Assembly (NCBI GenBank): GCA_021234155.1
Contig: JAJEKV010000057.1
Coordinates: 8,708,108-8,772,107 of the forward strand
DNA: 64,000 nucleotides
Reading direction: 5' to 3'
DNA from: Isoetes taiwanensis
Taxonomy: Eukaryota > Streptophyta > Lycopodiopsida > Isoetales > Isoetaceae
The notes beneath the pieces were generated by a model. It did not search any database, was not told the DNA's origin, and was given only the letters and a program-made list of their open reading frames with translations. Shown here in pieces: positions 1 through 11,656 of this stretch (position 1 is the first letter of the stretch; each line of letters begins with the position of its first letter). The position numbers and the translations under genes are program-made.

Positions 1-1860
1 CTACCATATGCAAGCGTGTGCATGATTAAGATGACAACATAGTCACTTGGATACGCTTAATGACGTCGGTCAATTGCATGCCGATTATGCAGGATATAAA
101 TTAAGGAAATGGACACATCTGATGTCTGCTGGGAACATCGAGATGCCGTATAATAGATTGGACACTAGGGTAGAACGTACGCCACACAAGGTCAAGAGAA
201 GACGACAATTGGTAGGACCAGGCGCAACCATCGAAAGAAATATACCCACACGACAAGTGGGAGACAAGAGGGGTTTGAAAGTTGTTGTAAACAACGTTTC
301 AAATATAGAAAGTTTGGAAAGAGGCGTTGAATACACCAAAGTGTGGAGAAGGAGGATGTGCTCTGGAGTTGGTATCGTGTGTGTATATGTGTACTAGGAA
401 CATTTAATAGTAAAACATAAACTTTTAGTTCACATATATGAATACAGAGGTAATGAAGATAAGAATTGCTATACTAGACATTAAGTATGTCCACTAGGAA
501 CTTAGGGTGGCATGTGCCCCTGTGGAATTTATGACTAGAGCGTGAGGACCAAGGCAACCTAAGGATAGAGAGTCTAGAAGGTGTGGTGTGAAAACCACAG
601 CATATATAGTACAAGCAGCTAGGGGGCTACGTCAATGAATTACATACGAGTCTAGAGTTAGGGTTGGTGCACACATGTTACTATATCTCATAATAACAAC
701 GTAGTGGTTTCGGATGTTTGAAGGATTTAGTAGTATTACATACTACACTAGTGAGGAGATCAAAGATGTTAATTGTGATATTCAGATGTATATCATATTA
801 AAAGATAGAAGAATAGCCGTACAAGGCGAGGGAAATATCACTTGACAAGGTTTAAAGAATGAGCGTAATGATATGCTTATATACGAAGATATCCATATTG
901 GCAGCGTCTATGAGGACATATGAGGGACCCCCAGAGACTTTATTCACATAATCCCCTGGGATATGTAGATTCATTTGCGGACTTAAAGACATCTAGGCAT
1001 TAAAATAATGGTTGAAAACATTTTGCTCGGACCTTATCTAGGTACCCTAGAAGGAGGTGAGTAATCAACAATGGTTGGGTGGCATTGGAATGTACAGGAG
1101 AACACTCCAAAAGAGGGTAGGCGGTTGTCACTTTGACAGGCGTGTGGCACAGATAATTAATCACATCATATAGACGGTGAAGTTTGGCACAAAGTGTTGA
1201 CATTATTATGGGGGGGTTCTAACACAGGCACTTACTACGATTATGAGTTTTGTACCGTGGTGCGGGAAAATGGTCCATAAAAAAAGAACGACCATTGAGA
1301 AGAAGTAGTGAGGGGTGGTAGGATTAAAGCTACCCATGGTCTAGAGGGGGTCTTTGCATGGCGAGTCCCTAGTTGGTTGGGCTTAAAAGAAATCCTTTGT
1401 CACGGAGGAATTGAGATGAGGCAAGGTTTAGACACTAGAGAGAGACAACGTTAATTATAGTTATGTCTATAACATATTACGTATATATCGTCGAATAAGG
1501 TCTAAGATAAAGCATATAAATGTAGTATAGATTGAATGATGGCAAGGCCCGAAGAAATTGTGTTATCAAGGCATCTACCAAAGGAAAGGAAAAAAAAATA
1601 ATTAAAGTTATAGGTCGCGAAACGCCGATAACTGGACATTATTATCGTCGCCTAAAGAATATCCAAGGATATACGCATGCTGCTATTCTAGAGAATTGCC
1701 CTGTCGTTGTTAATTAAATTCCGGAATTAGTCCCACCAAGTGAGTTGATGTTGTCATAACAAGTTGGTCGTACTTGCTAGATTACGTCGTGTCATTTGGT
1801 CGGTTTATTCCTAGGGGATACTAGCTTTATATATGGTTAACAGTTATCCGGTTGACTATG
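1..1860. other. unassigned sequence, no recognisable gene
   Basis: I see no protein family, RNA gene or repeat terminus here. Two short open frames exist (47-397 and 1532-1717, plus strand). Their products are basic and low in hydrophobic patterning, and I do not recognise them. The composition is purine-rich and could be decayed repeat DNA, but no ends are visible. Confidence 0.4.
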
Positions 1861-1883
1861 GCAGAGAGAGGTCGACTCCCATG

Positions 1884-2097
1884 GCTATGGCAAGACTGCT
1901 TATTCTGGCGGCTATGGCGAAAAAAGAGCTCCGTGGCTATGGCGGAAGAGCTTGCTCCGGCGGCTATGGCGAAAGAGCTTGCTCTGGCGGCTATGGCGGA
2001 AGAGCTTGCTCCAGTGGCTATGGCGAAAGAGCTTGCTCCGGCGGCTATGGCGAAAGAGCTTGCTCCGGTGGCTATGGCGAAAGAGCTTGCTCCGGCG
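1884..2097. repeat. 27-bp minisatellite, about 8 copies
   Basis: Six regular 27-bp units run from 1936 to 2097, each beginning GCTATGGCG and containing AAGAGCTTGCTC. Two diverged units precede them (1884-1910 and 1911-1935, the latter 25 bp). Units differ by a few substitutions such as CCGGCG, CCAGTG and CTGGCG. Because 27 is divisible by three, several frames on both strands stay open and would encode nine-residue repeats such as AMAKELAPA. I read these frames as a consequence of the repeat, not as a gene. Confidence 0.9.
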
Positions 2098-2204
2098 GAG
2101 TTGTTGCCTCCACAACGTGTGTTTACCAAAGGCACGCCTCTAATTTAGATATGGAATAGATGCACTATAAATATTAGAAAAAGCCTTATATCACTTCAAG
2201 AAAG

Positions 2205-2280
2205 AAGTTGGCTTATTGGTAAAGGTGTTGGCTTGGGTGCATAAGGTCAGGGGTTCAATCCCATGATGTACCTTTTTCTT
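2205..2280 (+). mobile_element. tRNA-like SINE head (box A/box B), copy 1
   Basis: A box A-like TGGCTTATTGG (2209-2219) is followed about 33 bp later by a box B-like GGTTCAATCCC (2252-2262), then a T-rich stretch. The spacing and motifs match the internal Pol III promoter of tRNA genes and tRNA-derived SINEs. I could not fold a full tRNA cloverleaf, so a SINE or tRNA pseudogene is more likely than a functional tRNA. Confidence 0.45.
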
Positions 2281-2357
2281 AAAAGAACTGCTAACTAGAC
2301 AAAACAGAATATTAGATATGTATAACAAAGTAATAGAAGATGTATATACTATATAAA

Positions 2358-2452
2358 GATAGTTGGCAAGATGGAAAGAGTGTTGGGTTGGAAGTTGGAG
2401 GTCACGGGTTCAAAAGCCTAAACGCGAAAAAAATTATTTAAAAAAAAAAAAA
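2358..2452 (+). mobile_element. tRNA-like SINE head, copy 2, with A-rich tail
   Basis: Box A-like TGGCAAGATGG (2364-2374) and box B-like GGTTCAAAAGCC (2407-2418, one base longer than consensus) lie about 32 bp apart. They are followed by an A-rich tail near 2428-2452. It sits 155 bp downstream of a similar module in the same orientation. A short tRNA-headed, A-tailed unit is what plant SINEs look like; the assignment rests on the two boxes and the tail only. Confidence 0.4.
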
Positions 2453-4454
2453 ACGGACGCGTATTTTTATACGGCGGACCGTATGGGGCGCTGACGTGTT
2501 TATACGCGTTTTATTTTCAAAAAGAAACACCCTCGGATACCTCAGCGCCCCTTTTTGTTTTTCGGCGGCCTGTTGTCCATTTTCTCGGAAGACGTGCCCC
2601 CTAGGGTATTTGAGAGGTGCCCGATCCATTGGAACCGTTTTCGCCTTCATCCGAACTACGTACAAAAAGTTATAGCTCTTCCAAACTTAGGTCTTCCAGT
2701 CGCCCTAAACTTCTTAAGAACTTACAATTTATTACATCCACCTAACACAGAACTAAATCACCAAAAAGTTAAGCAGTCCAACGAGCCTAAACTCCCACTC
2801 AACTACCGAGCTAATGGGTTAAAGATTTGTCGATTGCTATGATTCCGGTCAACCAAAATCATGGCTCGATACCAGCACAATGACGCTCCTCGAACATATC
2901 GACCCTCGGGGCGTATACATACGGGACTTTCCCTCCCATGGCGACCAACTTCGCCATGGCGAAACCCTCCGTCTATTTCGGGCCATCTATGATATGATGC
3001 CCGAAAAAGAAGGACACTGAAAAGTCATTCGCCCACGCCTTCAATGGGGCTCCTACATGAAAGCGTGAATACATGTTAGCACACATCATAAATCATATAT
3101 AAATAACCACCACGAAGGGTGGCACATCCATCCAAGTACCAACGACAAAGAATATGCATCTAAACCTAAGAAAACACCCCAAACCCCAGGTTCTACCCCG
3201 GTTCAGACTCCGATGAGGATGGACTGACGGCTCGGCCTCAAGAGATCAGAAGACAGAGGTATAACTTTGGCGTTATCGGCATAGAACATCAGCTAGGGTT
3301 GTCCACTCCATCGCCCCTCACATTGCACACTTTGCGAGATGAGTCCAATCACGCTATGGCGTCACTATAGCCTTCCGGGACACGCAGACTCAAGGTATCA
3401 CCCTTCGAGCCTACTACCTGGGGTTCATGAAGTCCCGTCCGATGAGAGGCAGGTCGGGAAGCGTCCCCTTCGGGATCCACGGTGGTTCCATGGGTGGACT
3501 AGAGAATACGTGCCGCATCAGCGACCCCCGCATCCGTAGCTCGACTTACTCGCCCTAAATCTACTCAAAGTGCAAGGTGCCCCATGCGGGTCACACCAAC
3601 TACACCGTGGAGTGTCCGGACCCATACCCGGCACGGATCGCCCCTAGCTCACCGGCTATTAGGTCTAGTCCTTTGTAGGAGTCTCGGGAGCCTTTTATGT
3701 TCGTGCAAGACCCCACCCCCACTTCACCCTTTGTGTCCCTTGTTTGGTGCTAAGTCACTCCATAGCATCCACATTTCGGTGGGCTCTTGTGCACAGCCGC
3801 ATCTAATGGGAATATCTGAGGGGCTCTATCTAGGAGCATACTACAATACATGGGCTCGGGAGGTCTCTACCCCCGTAATCCCCCATATCCAGGAGTGCTA
3901 ACTAAGCAAAGAACTACTAAACCATCAACCAAAGCACGTCTGAGAGACTAGAGATAAGAATACTCACCATATCAATCAAGGGTTAGTCAAGGTAAACCAC
4001 GAGAGAAAAGAGAGAGAACACACCCACGAGAGGTGCTATGCTATAAATCAACAAAGTAACCTACTTGACTAACCGTCAAATCGGTCTTGGGCTGCTCCAT
4101 CTCGACTAACCTGGCTGGCTGGCTGGCTTGCTCCTCCTCCATCCCCAATTGCTCCCAATTCGGATTGGGGCACAAAAGCCCTAATTTGGGTGTCCAAAAT
4201 GGAAACCCTACCTTGCCCAATCGATTTGGGCCAGGTGGCATGTCATAAATTAACTAATTTGGTATTTTAGCCCTTTTTAATATTAGGATAAGCCCTAAAT
4301 TCGAATTAGGGTTTTGGTTAGGTTTCCACCTTTATAATTTAATTATTAACATAGCTAACCTTAGCTTATGAATAATTAAGGTGCCATTAATTATTCATAG
4401 TGACGTGTCACGTATTTATACTTAAATATGCGTATAAATATGTGGAACGTCACA
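2453..4454 (-). mobile_element. truncated Gypsy element: 5' LTR, PBS and leader
   Basis: This is the 5' end of a minus-strand LTR retrotransposon of the same family as the complete element at 48,664-61,740. From right to left it has an LTR (2881-4454), a primer-binding site complementary to an initiator tRNA-Met-like 3' end (GGCTCGATACCA at 2863-2874 on plus) and about 400 bp of leader resembling the leader left of 60,156. Gag, pol and the second LTR are missing. The left break lies near the SINE tail at about 2450. The right LTR end (CGTCACA) abuts an ORF at 4455. Confidence 0.75.
2881..4454 (-). repeat. LTR of Gypsy family, copy A (1,574 bp)
   Basis: It aligns end to end with the LTRs at 48,664-50,281 and 60,156-61,740. 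Shared landmarks are the opening CTCGAA-ATATCGACC block, TAAATAACCACCACGAAGGG, CCACGGTGGTTCCATGGGT-like text, and the closing TATAAATA-GTGGAACGTCACA. It differs by many substitutions and small indels, so it is an old copy. In element sense it begins TGTGACGTTCCAC and ends near CA. Confidence 0.85.
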
Positions 4455-4883
4455 TAAGGCCTCAAAGCCGAAGTGGTTTGATCTTCCTGAGTGGGATCCC
4501 TTTGAGGACATCAAGGAAGGATACTTTGTGCTAGTAAGGCCTGATGATGAGGACTGTCCAATATGGTTAGGGGTGGCACTCTCTGATGTAACCACCACTA
4601 TGCCTGATGGAGAGGAGTTGCGTCCTGGATTCCAAATTCAATATTGGGAGCCCATTGGGAGACACAAGAAGGGCAACTTGAAGGAGCAATACAGCATTTC
4701 GACCGGGAGAAGAAGTGGAGGGCAAATCATGCTGACCCTCAAAGGAGGGAATTGGTGGAGTGTGTGGTATGGTCATATCCAAGTTCTCACATTGCAAAGG
4801 ACAACACACACAAGATCCCAAGAAGGGAGATGGACAAGGCCATGAGCAACCTCCATGCTATATCATTGTATGAGGGTGCATAA
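4455..4883 (+). pseudogene. frameshifted ORF, BAH-like or transposon-associated (uncertain)
   Basis: One frame is open from just after the Gypsy LTR end and reads KWFDLPEWDPFEDIKEGYF, then a DDEDCPIWLG segment and a WEPIGRHKKGN segment. Near 4700 the sensible reading jumps to another frame (KKWRANHADPQRRE... ECVVWSYPSS... up to MDKAMSNLHAI) and stops at 4883. The pattern of a short tryptophan-rich module followed by a conserved W.Y segment suggests a BAH-like or transposase-associated domain; I cannot name the family. No start codon is evident at the left edge, so the gene is truncated there and carries one frameshift. Confidence 0.45.
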
Positions 4884-5349
4884 TATTGAGAAGTTTGAAA
4901 ACTTTCTCAACTAGTGGTTTGTAAAATTTATGAGGAAAACAAGTAACCCAATTCTATGTGTGTCATGTGTAATTCTATTCAAGCAATCAATTCAGAAATT
5001 TCTTTTATGGTGTGTGAGTCCCATTTTCAGTCCGAGTCCCAAAATTCAAGATTTGTCCCACTTTAATTAAATACGACTTCAAGGTCATTCTTAAATGGGC
5101 AGAAGCACCAGTTTATAACATGAGACCTTGCATTCTGCATGCTGACAGAATGCATGAAAATTTAAGACCATCAGCTTAGGCAGAGATTTAGTTCTTTGTT
5201 GCAAAGCATGGTCTAGATATTATCTTTGTTGTGGCATAGGATAAGGATTTTGTGCCTCAGATGTTGAGCATGGTGACATTGCTGGATGTTGCATCAGAGC
5301 ATAGATGCAGACAAGTTCATATTCTTAGATCTTCTGTGCATGCAGCATT

Positions 5350-5723
5350 TTTCTTTTGTATTTGCTCCATCTTGATCTCTTTCTCAATGGTGGAACGTCT
5401 AGCTATCAACACCATCTCATATTGCTCCGTAATGGCTTTGGCATACTGAAAATCTGCTCTTTTTCTGGTAAGGGCCCTCCATTTCTTTGTTTGTTTCTTG
5501 GGATCTTCAGGAAAACGTATTTGGTTGTCATTAATTTAGAATAGCATTCATTTGTTGTTCTCATCGCATTTGCTACTAAAAGCTTTTGGTTAGCTTCTGA
5601 TCAAGGTTTGAACAGTCTGCAGTCCTGCTATTTTATCACATACGAGAAGCAATCATCATAACCTCTACAATCTTCCAGGTACAAGTTATTTTATATTTTG
5701 AAAGATAGGATGTGTATTCTGAA
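5350..5723 (-). pseudogene. paralogous exon copy 1 (frameshifted)
   Basis: The minus strand encodes the same protein segment as 6023-6307 (MRTT-ECYSKLMTTKYVFLK core and a PLPEK motif) but contains single-base insertions that shift the frame. After PLPEK the alternative frame continues with a helical, charged stretch (EQYEMVLIARRSTIEKE). Differences from the other copy fall largely at third codon positions (tgt/tgc, tcc/tct, cta/ctg, att/atc). That pattern suggests both were coding when they diverged. The family is not recognised. Confidence 0.45.
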
Positions 5724-6022
5724 TTTTCTTGCATTTTGTAGTTTCATTCACTAGAACCTTACAACGTTCAGAGCGGACTATATTCAGAGGATTGTTTTCA
5801 GAGCAGACCGCAGGTTTTCTATGGCAGAGCAGTGTCATGGCTTCTAATGTTAGCAGGTAAAAATTGCATTTCAAAAGCTTCTCGCGCTTGTTAGTTTCTA
5901 ATTTACACCATCATTTCTGTGCAAATGCTTCTAATCTACCATCATTTCTATGCAAATGCTTCTCTGTTTTGTTGAAATCCTTGCTGCAAATTCTAACTCT
6001 GTTTGCAGCTTCTTTTACAGGC

Positions 6023-6307
6023 CTAATTTCTTTTCAATGACTTAAAGAAACTCCATCTTGATCTTTTCTTAATGGTGGAATATCTAGCTATCAATAACAT
6101 CTCATAATGCTCCATAACGGTTTTGACATACTGAAAATTGGCCCTCTTTTCTGGTAAGGGCACTCCATCTCTTTGTTTATTTCTTGGAATCTTTAGGAAA
6201 ACGTATTTGGTTGTCATTAATTTGGAATAACATTCATATGTTGTTCTCATGGCATCTGCTACTGAAAGATTTTGGTTAGCTTCGATCGTGGTTTGAACAA
6301 ATCGCAC
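6023..6307 (-). CDS. paralogous exon copy 2, unknown protein fragment
   Basis: A 94-codon open frame lies on the minus strand, with a near-copy about 683 bp to its left. The product is hydrophilic, with a helical, charged C-terminal half (EHYEMLLIARYSTIKKRSRW). It has no membrane segment, no metal-binding cluster and no motif I recognise. A possible acceptor (ATAG before CAGCGCG on minus) lies just upstream, so this is more likely an exon than a whole gene. The conservation of codons relative to the other copy is the main argument that it was coding. Confidence 0.4.
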   Translation of the reverse strand: MRFVQTTIEANQNLSVADAMRTTYECYSKLMTTKYVFLKIPRNKQRDGVPLPEKRANFQYVKTVMEHYEMLLIARYSTIKKRSRWSFFKSLKRN

Positions 6308-6400
6308 GCGCTGCTATTGCATCACATATGAGAAGCGATCATTATAACCTCCATGTTTTCCAGGTACAAGTTACTTAAGATTTCAGAAGATAGGATGTGT

Positions 6401-9400
6401 ATTTTGTATCATCCTTTTGTAGTATAATGTATATTCTAAATCATCGTTTCATGCACTAGAATCTTACAACATTTTAATTCACATGCTACTGTATTTGGAA
6501 GTTTTGTTTATAATTACGATTGGCCCTTTCTTCACAATCACCTCACCTGGGCTTACAGTATGCATTGCATTGTCATCCGTAACTACTTTCTGAAGCATTT
6601 CTTTTCAGTAATATTTCTTAAAGAAAGCCATTCCAAACATGTCTTTGAGATTGCAGCCAAGTTTTTGAACATTGAGACTCATCGTCTGGCTTTGATACCA
6701 AGTAGTTTTTGGCAAGAGGTCGAATTTGGTCTTTTTAACTCCAATTTGTGTTTGTTTGCCTGAAACAACTTACAATTCAAATTTTCATACTTCTCTTGGA
6801 GATTCTAAATGTGACCTTTTCTTTCCTCTGATTCTACCATTTTTGGCTGTCAACATATTTGACAATGCTTGAAATTTACATAGTGGGGCTTTTGATTGGC
6901 TGGATTCGTCTTCTAGAAAGTTCTTAGGACATGGTGCTTTGGACATCTTGCTTTGGTTGGTCGTTATTCATTGCATGTATTTCTAGCCAGGCCTCAAGAC
7001 CATTGTCACGGATGCTACCCACTTCCATTTTTGTTTTCTAAACATGATAGGCTTCTAGAATATATAGGTACAGAGGCTTTCATTTCGCAATGATATAACT
7101 GTTTTGGTGTTGCAGCATAGCTCCATTGCCAATTTTAGAGCACTAGCAGTTGGTAAGTTTCTATTGTGTGATAGAGATCTTCTCAAATTCTAGAAGTAGT
7201 TGCGTGTTGACTTTATCAAGGTTATTTTCCTTTGCAGTGTTCAAAGCTAGATCAGATTACTATTGCACCCGATGATCGATGTTCAAAAGCACAACTTTTA
7301 GTTGAGGCCAAAAGCAGATTAGACAACTGCTGAGGTGTTACAATGTAGAGCAGCATATTTTACACACGCTAGGTTTGCTTCTGTCATAGTTGTTACATTA
7401 TTTTATCATTTGATGCTACAACGTGATGAATTTACATCTAGAACTTCGCTCTTATATTTTCTGTTTTTTTCCAGTGTATTCTTGCATAGCAGATTCATTC
7501 ATATGTTGGAAAACTTTCTACTTTCAACCAAACACTTATAATTGATGGCAATAATCTTGATGTAGTGGGCTTTTGTACATCCTACACATTAATAGGCCAT
7601 GTTGCTAAGATTCATAAGGGCCATGGATTAACTACGTTTACAGCACAATAAAAAACAAGGAATTAAAGTTCTTCTGCTCAAAGATGCATGGGTTTTGATT
7701 TGATGGGCTGGTTGCTTCTATCCATTGGTTTTATGTTGCATCATATCATCTTTTAGACACATTTAGCACAAACAAAGCTTGCCACTATTGAGAGCCTATG
7801 ATTTCTTATGGCTGCTAACAAATGAGATCGACACAAATTGTACTCCATTATTATTATTGTCCGTTCATATATGGCAATTACATCCATGCATAAGACAATT
7901 AGAATGTCACCGCTATACCCAAGGTGTTGGGATGCATTATTGCTTCAAGAACGAGCATTGATATGCTTATTGCTTTTGTACAAAATTGACATTAACAACA
8001 CATCATCCCTAGCATAACATATTGTTCGACAACGGAATTAAAACGAGAAACAAGATGTCTAGGGTTTCTGGCAACATTTAGGGCGGCGGCGGCGGCCGCC
8101 CGTTGCGTGCAGACTCCAGATGCTTGGTTGCCATAGCTGGAAGAGCAGCATGATCTGCTGCTGCCATTGTCCTCGGGTCTTGGGTGTAGTTGGAAGATCG
8201 GCATGCTGGTCATTTTCGGATCTTGTGCATTAGAAGCTCAGTGCTGGGGTTGGGCCGCTGCTCTTAGTGCTATGCCATCGTAGCATAAGATTTTTGACTG
8301 GTAAGAAGTGTCTTGTTGCTTTTTCTCTGGATTCCGATTTCAATAGGCTAAAGATAGCAGGCAGCTTGTGTGTCAAGACTATGGGCATCTTTGAGCCATG
8401 CTCAAAATTTGCCTTCTGTCTCATTCTCTTGTTGGCTACTGCTATGGGCTCAGAAGCATATTTTAAGCTTGTCTTTCAGTTTGTATGTTGAACCTCTTTT
8501 GTTGCACTCACTGCAATAATAGAAAGGCCATGTCCGTTGTGGTTCTGGCTGCACTCACTGCAGTCTTTAGGTTTGATGCAGCTGATATGTTGCAAGTTTT
8601 TGTGATGGTTTTGAGCCAGAAACAGATATTGGAGAACTTGGACTGTGTTCAGCTTGCAAGAGTTCATGATAAGGCAGCATTATAGGTAATTATGCAACCA
8701 TTGTTTGCATTTAATGGGCTGTCCTTCCCTTCAAGAGCTGCAGATCTTGTGGGTGCGGGTGCAAGTCTATGGAATGCAGATGTCAGATGCATCTTTGGTT
8801 ATTCTGTTGTTAAGTTGTGGCACCTTGAGTCAGAACTTAGTCTTGGTCGCTTCAATGTCATCCTCCCCCTTTCCCAGCAAGGGGAAATTAGGTTCTATGG
8901 ACGTGCATGGCTCTGAACTTCTTTGGATAGTGAAAGGGGTCAGATTAAGGAATCTTGGGCGGGAGACCAGGGTTACTTTACTGCTGCTACTTATTGAGCT
9001 GTTATTCAAGTGTCCAAGGGGAACTTGACTCCGGATCAGTAAGGAAGTTGAGCATTTTGCAATTGTGGCCTATGCTAGTAGTAGGAGAAGCTTTGAATAG
9101 CAATTGGACCACCCCTAGCGGGCAGGCCCAGCATTATCTTCTGCATTGTTGGAAGAGGGAGCATTGAGTCCCTCAGTACATAATTGGAACGGGGACATGT
9201 TCTTCCATAGTACAAGTTTGCAGGATGGATTCTAGGCCGAGTAAATGCGCGGAATGATAGTTGCTTCCAATGCCCTTCAACCACTTGCATCGTCCGGTGG
9301 TGAGCTTCAAATGGCTGCAGTTACAGTTTACACATAGATCTCAATCTTTGTTCAAGTAGGGAAGGCCCACATCAGTGTTATAGACTCCTGATTTTGGAAT

Positions 9401-9446
9401 GTTGGTGATACTGCTTTCTATCTGGTGACCAATATCTAGATCTTGC
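6401..9446. other. unassigned AT-rich sequence
   Basis: No protein domain or RNA gene is recognisable. A short GCG/GCC-rich tract lies at about 8083-8103. Scattered frames of 60-107 codons (for example 8267-8491 and 8705-9028) show no family resemblance. The right-hand part may be the body of the LINE whose A-tailed 3' end lies at 9833, but I found no reverse-transcriptase motif. Confidence 0.35.
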
Positions 9447-9721
9447 GGGTAAGAGCATGTTAGGGCCTACATGTTTTGGAAACTACCTGGAAAATACTCT
9501 GGGTAGTCAAAGATGATGATATATTTGAGTTCTTAACATCTTCTTGACATCACAAAGTACCTTACAACATATATGTACTACTACTCTTGAACATAACACA
9601 ATTTCTTTTAGTCAATCTTGTAGTCTAGGTACTTTAAAATACAATTATGTACTTGCACAGAAGTACACAGAAAAGTACCTTTTTGGTAATTTTTTATGTA
9701 GGCCCTAACATGCTTTCATCC
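9447..9721. mobile_element. MITE, copy 1 (TIR ...AGCATGTTAGGGCCTACAT)
   Basis: The terminal inverted repeat AGCATGTTAGGGCCTACAT (9454-9472) is matched by its reverse complement ending at 9714. About 240 bp lie between, with AAAGTACC-type internal motifs. A second copy in the opposite orientation lies at 15,683-15,960. Flanking GGGTAAG on one side and TTTCA on the other recur in both copies, so the true ends may lie a few bases further out. No convincing target-site duplication could be fixed, and there is no coding capacity. Confidence 0.75.
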
Positions 9722-9833
9722 TTGCATATCTGGCCTATTGTGGAGCCACCAAATAAGGTCGTGTACCTGTTTTACTTATTAATAAAATTTAAATATCTTG
9801 ACTTCAAAAAAAAAAAAAAAAAAAAAAAAAAAC
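9722..9833 (+). mobile_element. 3' end of a LINE with poly(A)
   Basis: AATAAAATTT followed by a run of about 28 A ends at 9833. The preceding 60 bp (GT-ACCTGTTTT, TTAATAAA, ATCTTGACTTCAAAA) resembles the 3' end of the zf-RVT LINE at 17,110-17,170. The 5' extent is unclear. Confidence 0.45.
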
Positions 9834-10154
9834 ATATTGTTCTTATGGCATTTACCTGTACACAAGTCAATAATGCAATTATGCTAGGCCACACTTTTAG
9901 TTGTAAATAACAAGGTCGTTTGAACCCATTGCAATCAACACACTTCTCCAAAGATATTATCTAATATATGCCTCTTTCGTTATAACATTTTCTAAATCTC
10001 GCATAACCTCCAATCAATACTTCAACATCAAAATCTTTTGAGCGTATCAAACATAAAGCATCGGGTTGAAATGTATAATTAATTTGTGTAGCAATAGCCA
10101 TTAGCTAATACCCTGTTCACATGGCACATTCTAACTTCATCTCAATACTTTTTC

Positions 10155-11656
10155 ACAACCATTGACATTAATTAACACAACCATTGGGTCCAACACATTT
10201 AAATTAAAATCCCCCTTAAACCCCCTTTGGTTTGGGTGCATATTCACACGGGGGGTGACTCCGGGCAACGAGAGCTGTTGGATAGGCATATTCACCCCTT
10301 ATTCCTTAATCTACACCGTACGTAAAGTTCCTGAATTTTGTGGGGTATGCAAGTACAAAATTTGCTATACTGTATAACAAGATTCGCAAAATACTATAAG
10401 ATTTCAAGCAGAATACTATATAGTGTTGATTTCACACGCAAAAAATACAATTATGAGGGTTCTCGCTGCCCCACGTCACCCCCGTGTGAATATGCACCCA
10501 AACCAAAGGGGGTTTAAGGGGATTTTAATTTAAATGTGTTGGACCCAATGGTTGTGTTAATTAATGTCAATGGTAGTTATGTGTTGGTTGTTAATGTCAA
10601 TGGTTGTTATGTGTTGGGGGTTTAATTTTTATATGTTGGATGTTAATGGTTTGTGTTGCAAAAAAAAATTTTGGCCCCTTCTGGGGCCTTAAGGACATCA
10701 CCCCCCTCCCAGGTGAGACAAAAAAATTTAGAATTCAAACCGTAAAAAACTAGAATTCATTTGAGGCTTTCATCAATTGTAGCTTTTGAATTTCATCACA
10801 ATAAAACAAATAGAACATAAGTAAAAGTTACCATAAAGATAGAGCAGATTGATCCCATTATTCGAAAGTCATAAAGTTTGCAACACCCATACACAAACAT
10901 TTTTCAACTGGAATTTAACAAAGAACCTTTGGCCTCCATGGATTCTTGTGGTGAGAAACCAAAGTGGGAAACTTTTTCGCTTGTTAGCACAAGGATCTAG
11001 AAGCCTCAAAATCTAAAAATGCATGGTAATTTTTTGCAGGCTTCATTCGGAATGAGCCATAAAACAATATCCAATAGCGCAATCCTGTATTAATCAGCTG
11101 GTAGGATGTAAAAGCCTACCAAACCCGGCCGGAAAATTGCTGTTTTAGCATAGATAACTTAACCAAACATATCCATATCATACACTATCAAAAGATCTTG
11201 GGAGAGAGCTTTCCAACGCTAATAATAAAAATCATCTCAAACAGAGCTCGGATCAAAAGTTATGATAAGAAATGTGTTGCCACGGGAAACCGCGACTACA
11301 TGCGCCCTTCATGTGCCCATTATGCACCACACACACAAAAAAAGAGGGCTTTTGTTGTGAGCCATTGGTTGTTGACCATTATGCACCACCACACACACGA
11401 AAAAGAGCTTTTTGTTTGTGAGCCATTGGTTGTTGACCATTATGCACCACACGCACAAAAAAAAGGGCTTTTGTTGTGAGCCATTGGTTGTTGACCATTG
11501 GAAAAAAAAAGGCTAAAATCAATGGCTCAGAAATGGTGCACTCTAGATGTACGCATTAGTACATCCATTTGAATACATCACGAAATCATAGGAAAACCTT
11601 AGTGAAAAGCGTATAAAAACACAAAGAAAACCCCCTGTTATTATGCTACATATTGA
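10155..11656. repeat. duplicated block, copy 1, with foldback arms
   Basis: Positions 10,477-11,656 repeat 14,132-15,311 in direct orientation with few differences. At its left the block carries an inverted arm: about 10,155-10,285 is the reverse complement of about 10,455-10,575 (landmarks CCATTGGGTCCAACACATTT and ACCCCCTTTGGTTTGGGTGC). The ~170 bp between the arms is, in inverted form, the sequence left of copy 2's arm (13,990-14,131). No LTR-type TG...CA ends or clear target duplication were found. It looks like a long-TIR or foldback element, or a rearranged segmental copy. Confidence 0.8.
11312..11500. repeat. ~60-bp tandem repeat, 3 units
   Basis: Three units each contain CCATTATGCACCACAC, an A-rich run, GGGCTTTTGTTGTGAGCC and ATTGGTTGTTGA. 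The same array occurs in copy 2 at 14,975-15,152. Apparent reading frames through it are by-products of the repeat. Confidence 0.85.

Noticed and set aside
1827-2159. Alanine-rich or serine-rich proteins encoded across 1,827-2,159
   Set aside because: All frames derive from the 27-bp minisatellite, whose length keeps frames open by arithmetic.
2205-2280. Functional tRNA gene
   Set aside because: Box A and B are present, but I could not pair an acceptor stem or anticodon arm.
9806-9833. Poly(A) run as evidence of a processed pseudogene of a host gene
   Set aside because: The preceding sequence resembles the 3' end of the LINE at 17.1 kb, so a LINE tail is the simpler reading.
11198-11479. 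Histidine-rich protein across the 11.2-11.5 kb repeats
   Set aside because: It is translation of the ~60-bp tandem units; the frame changes between the two duplicated blocks.
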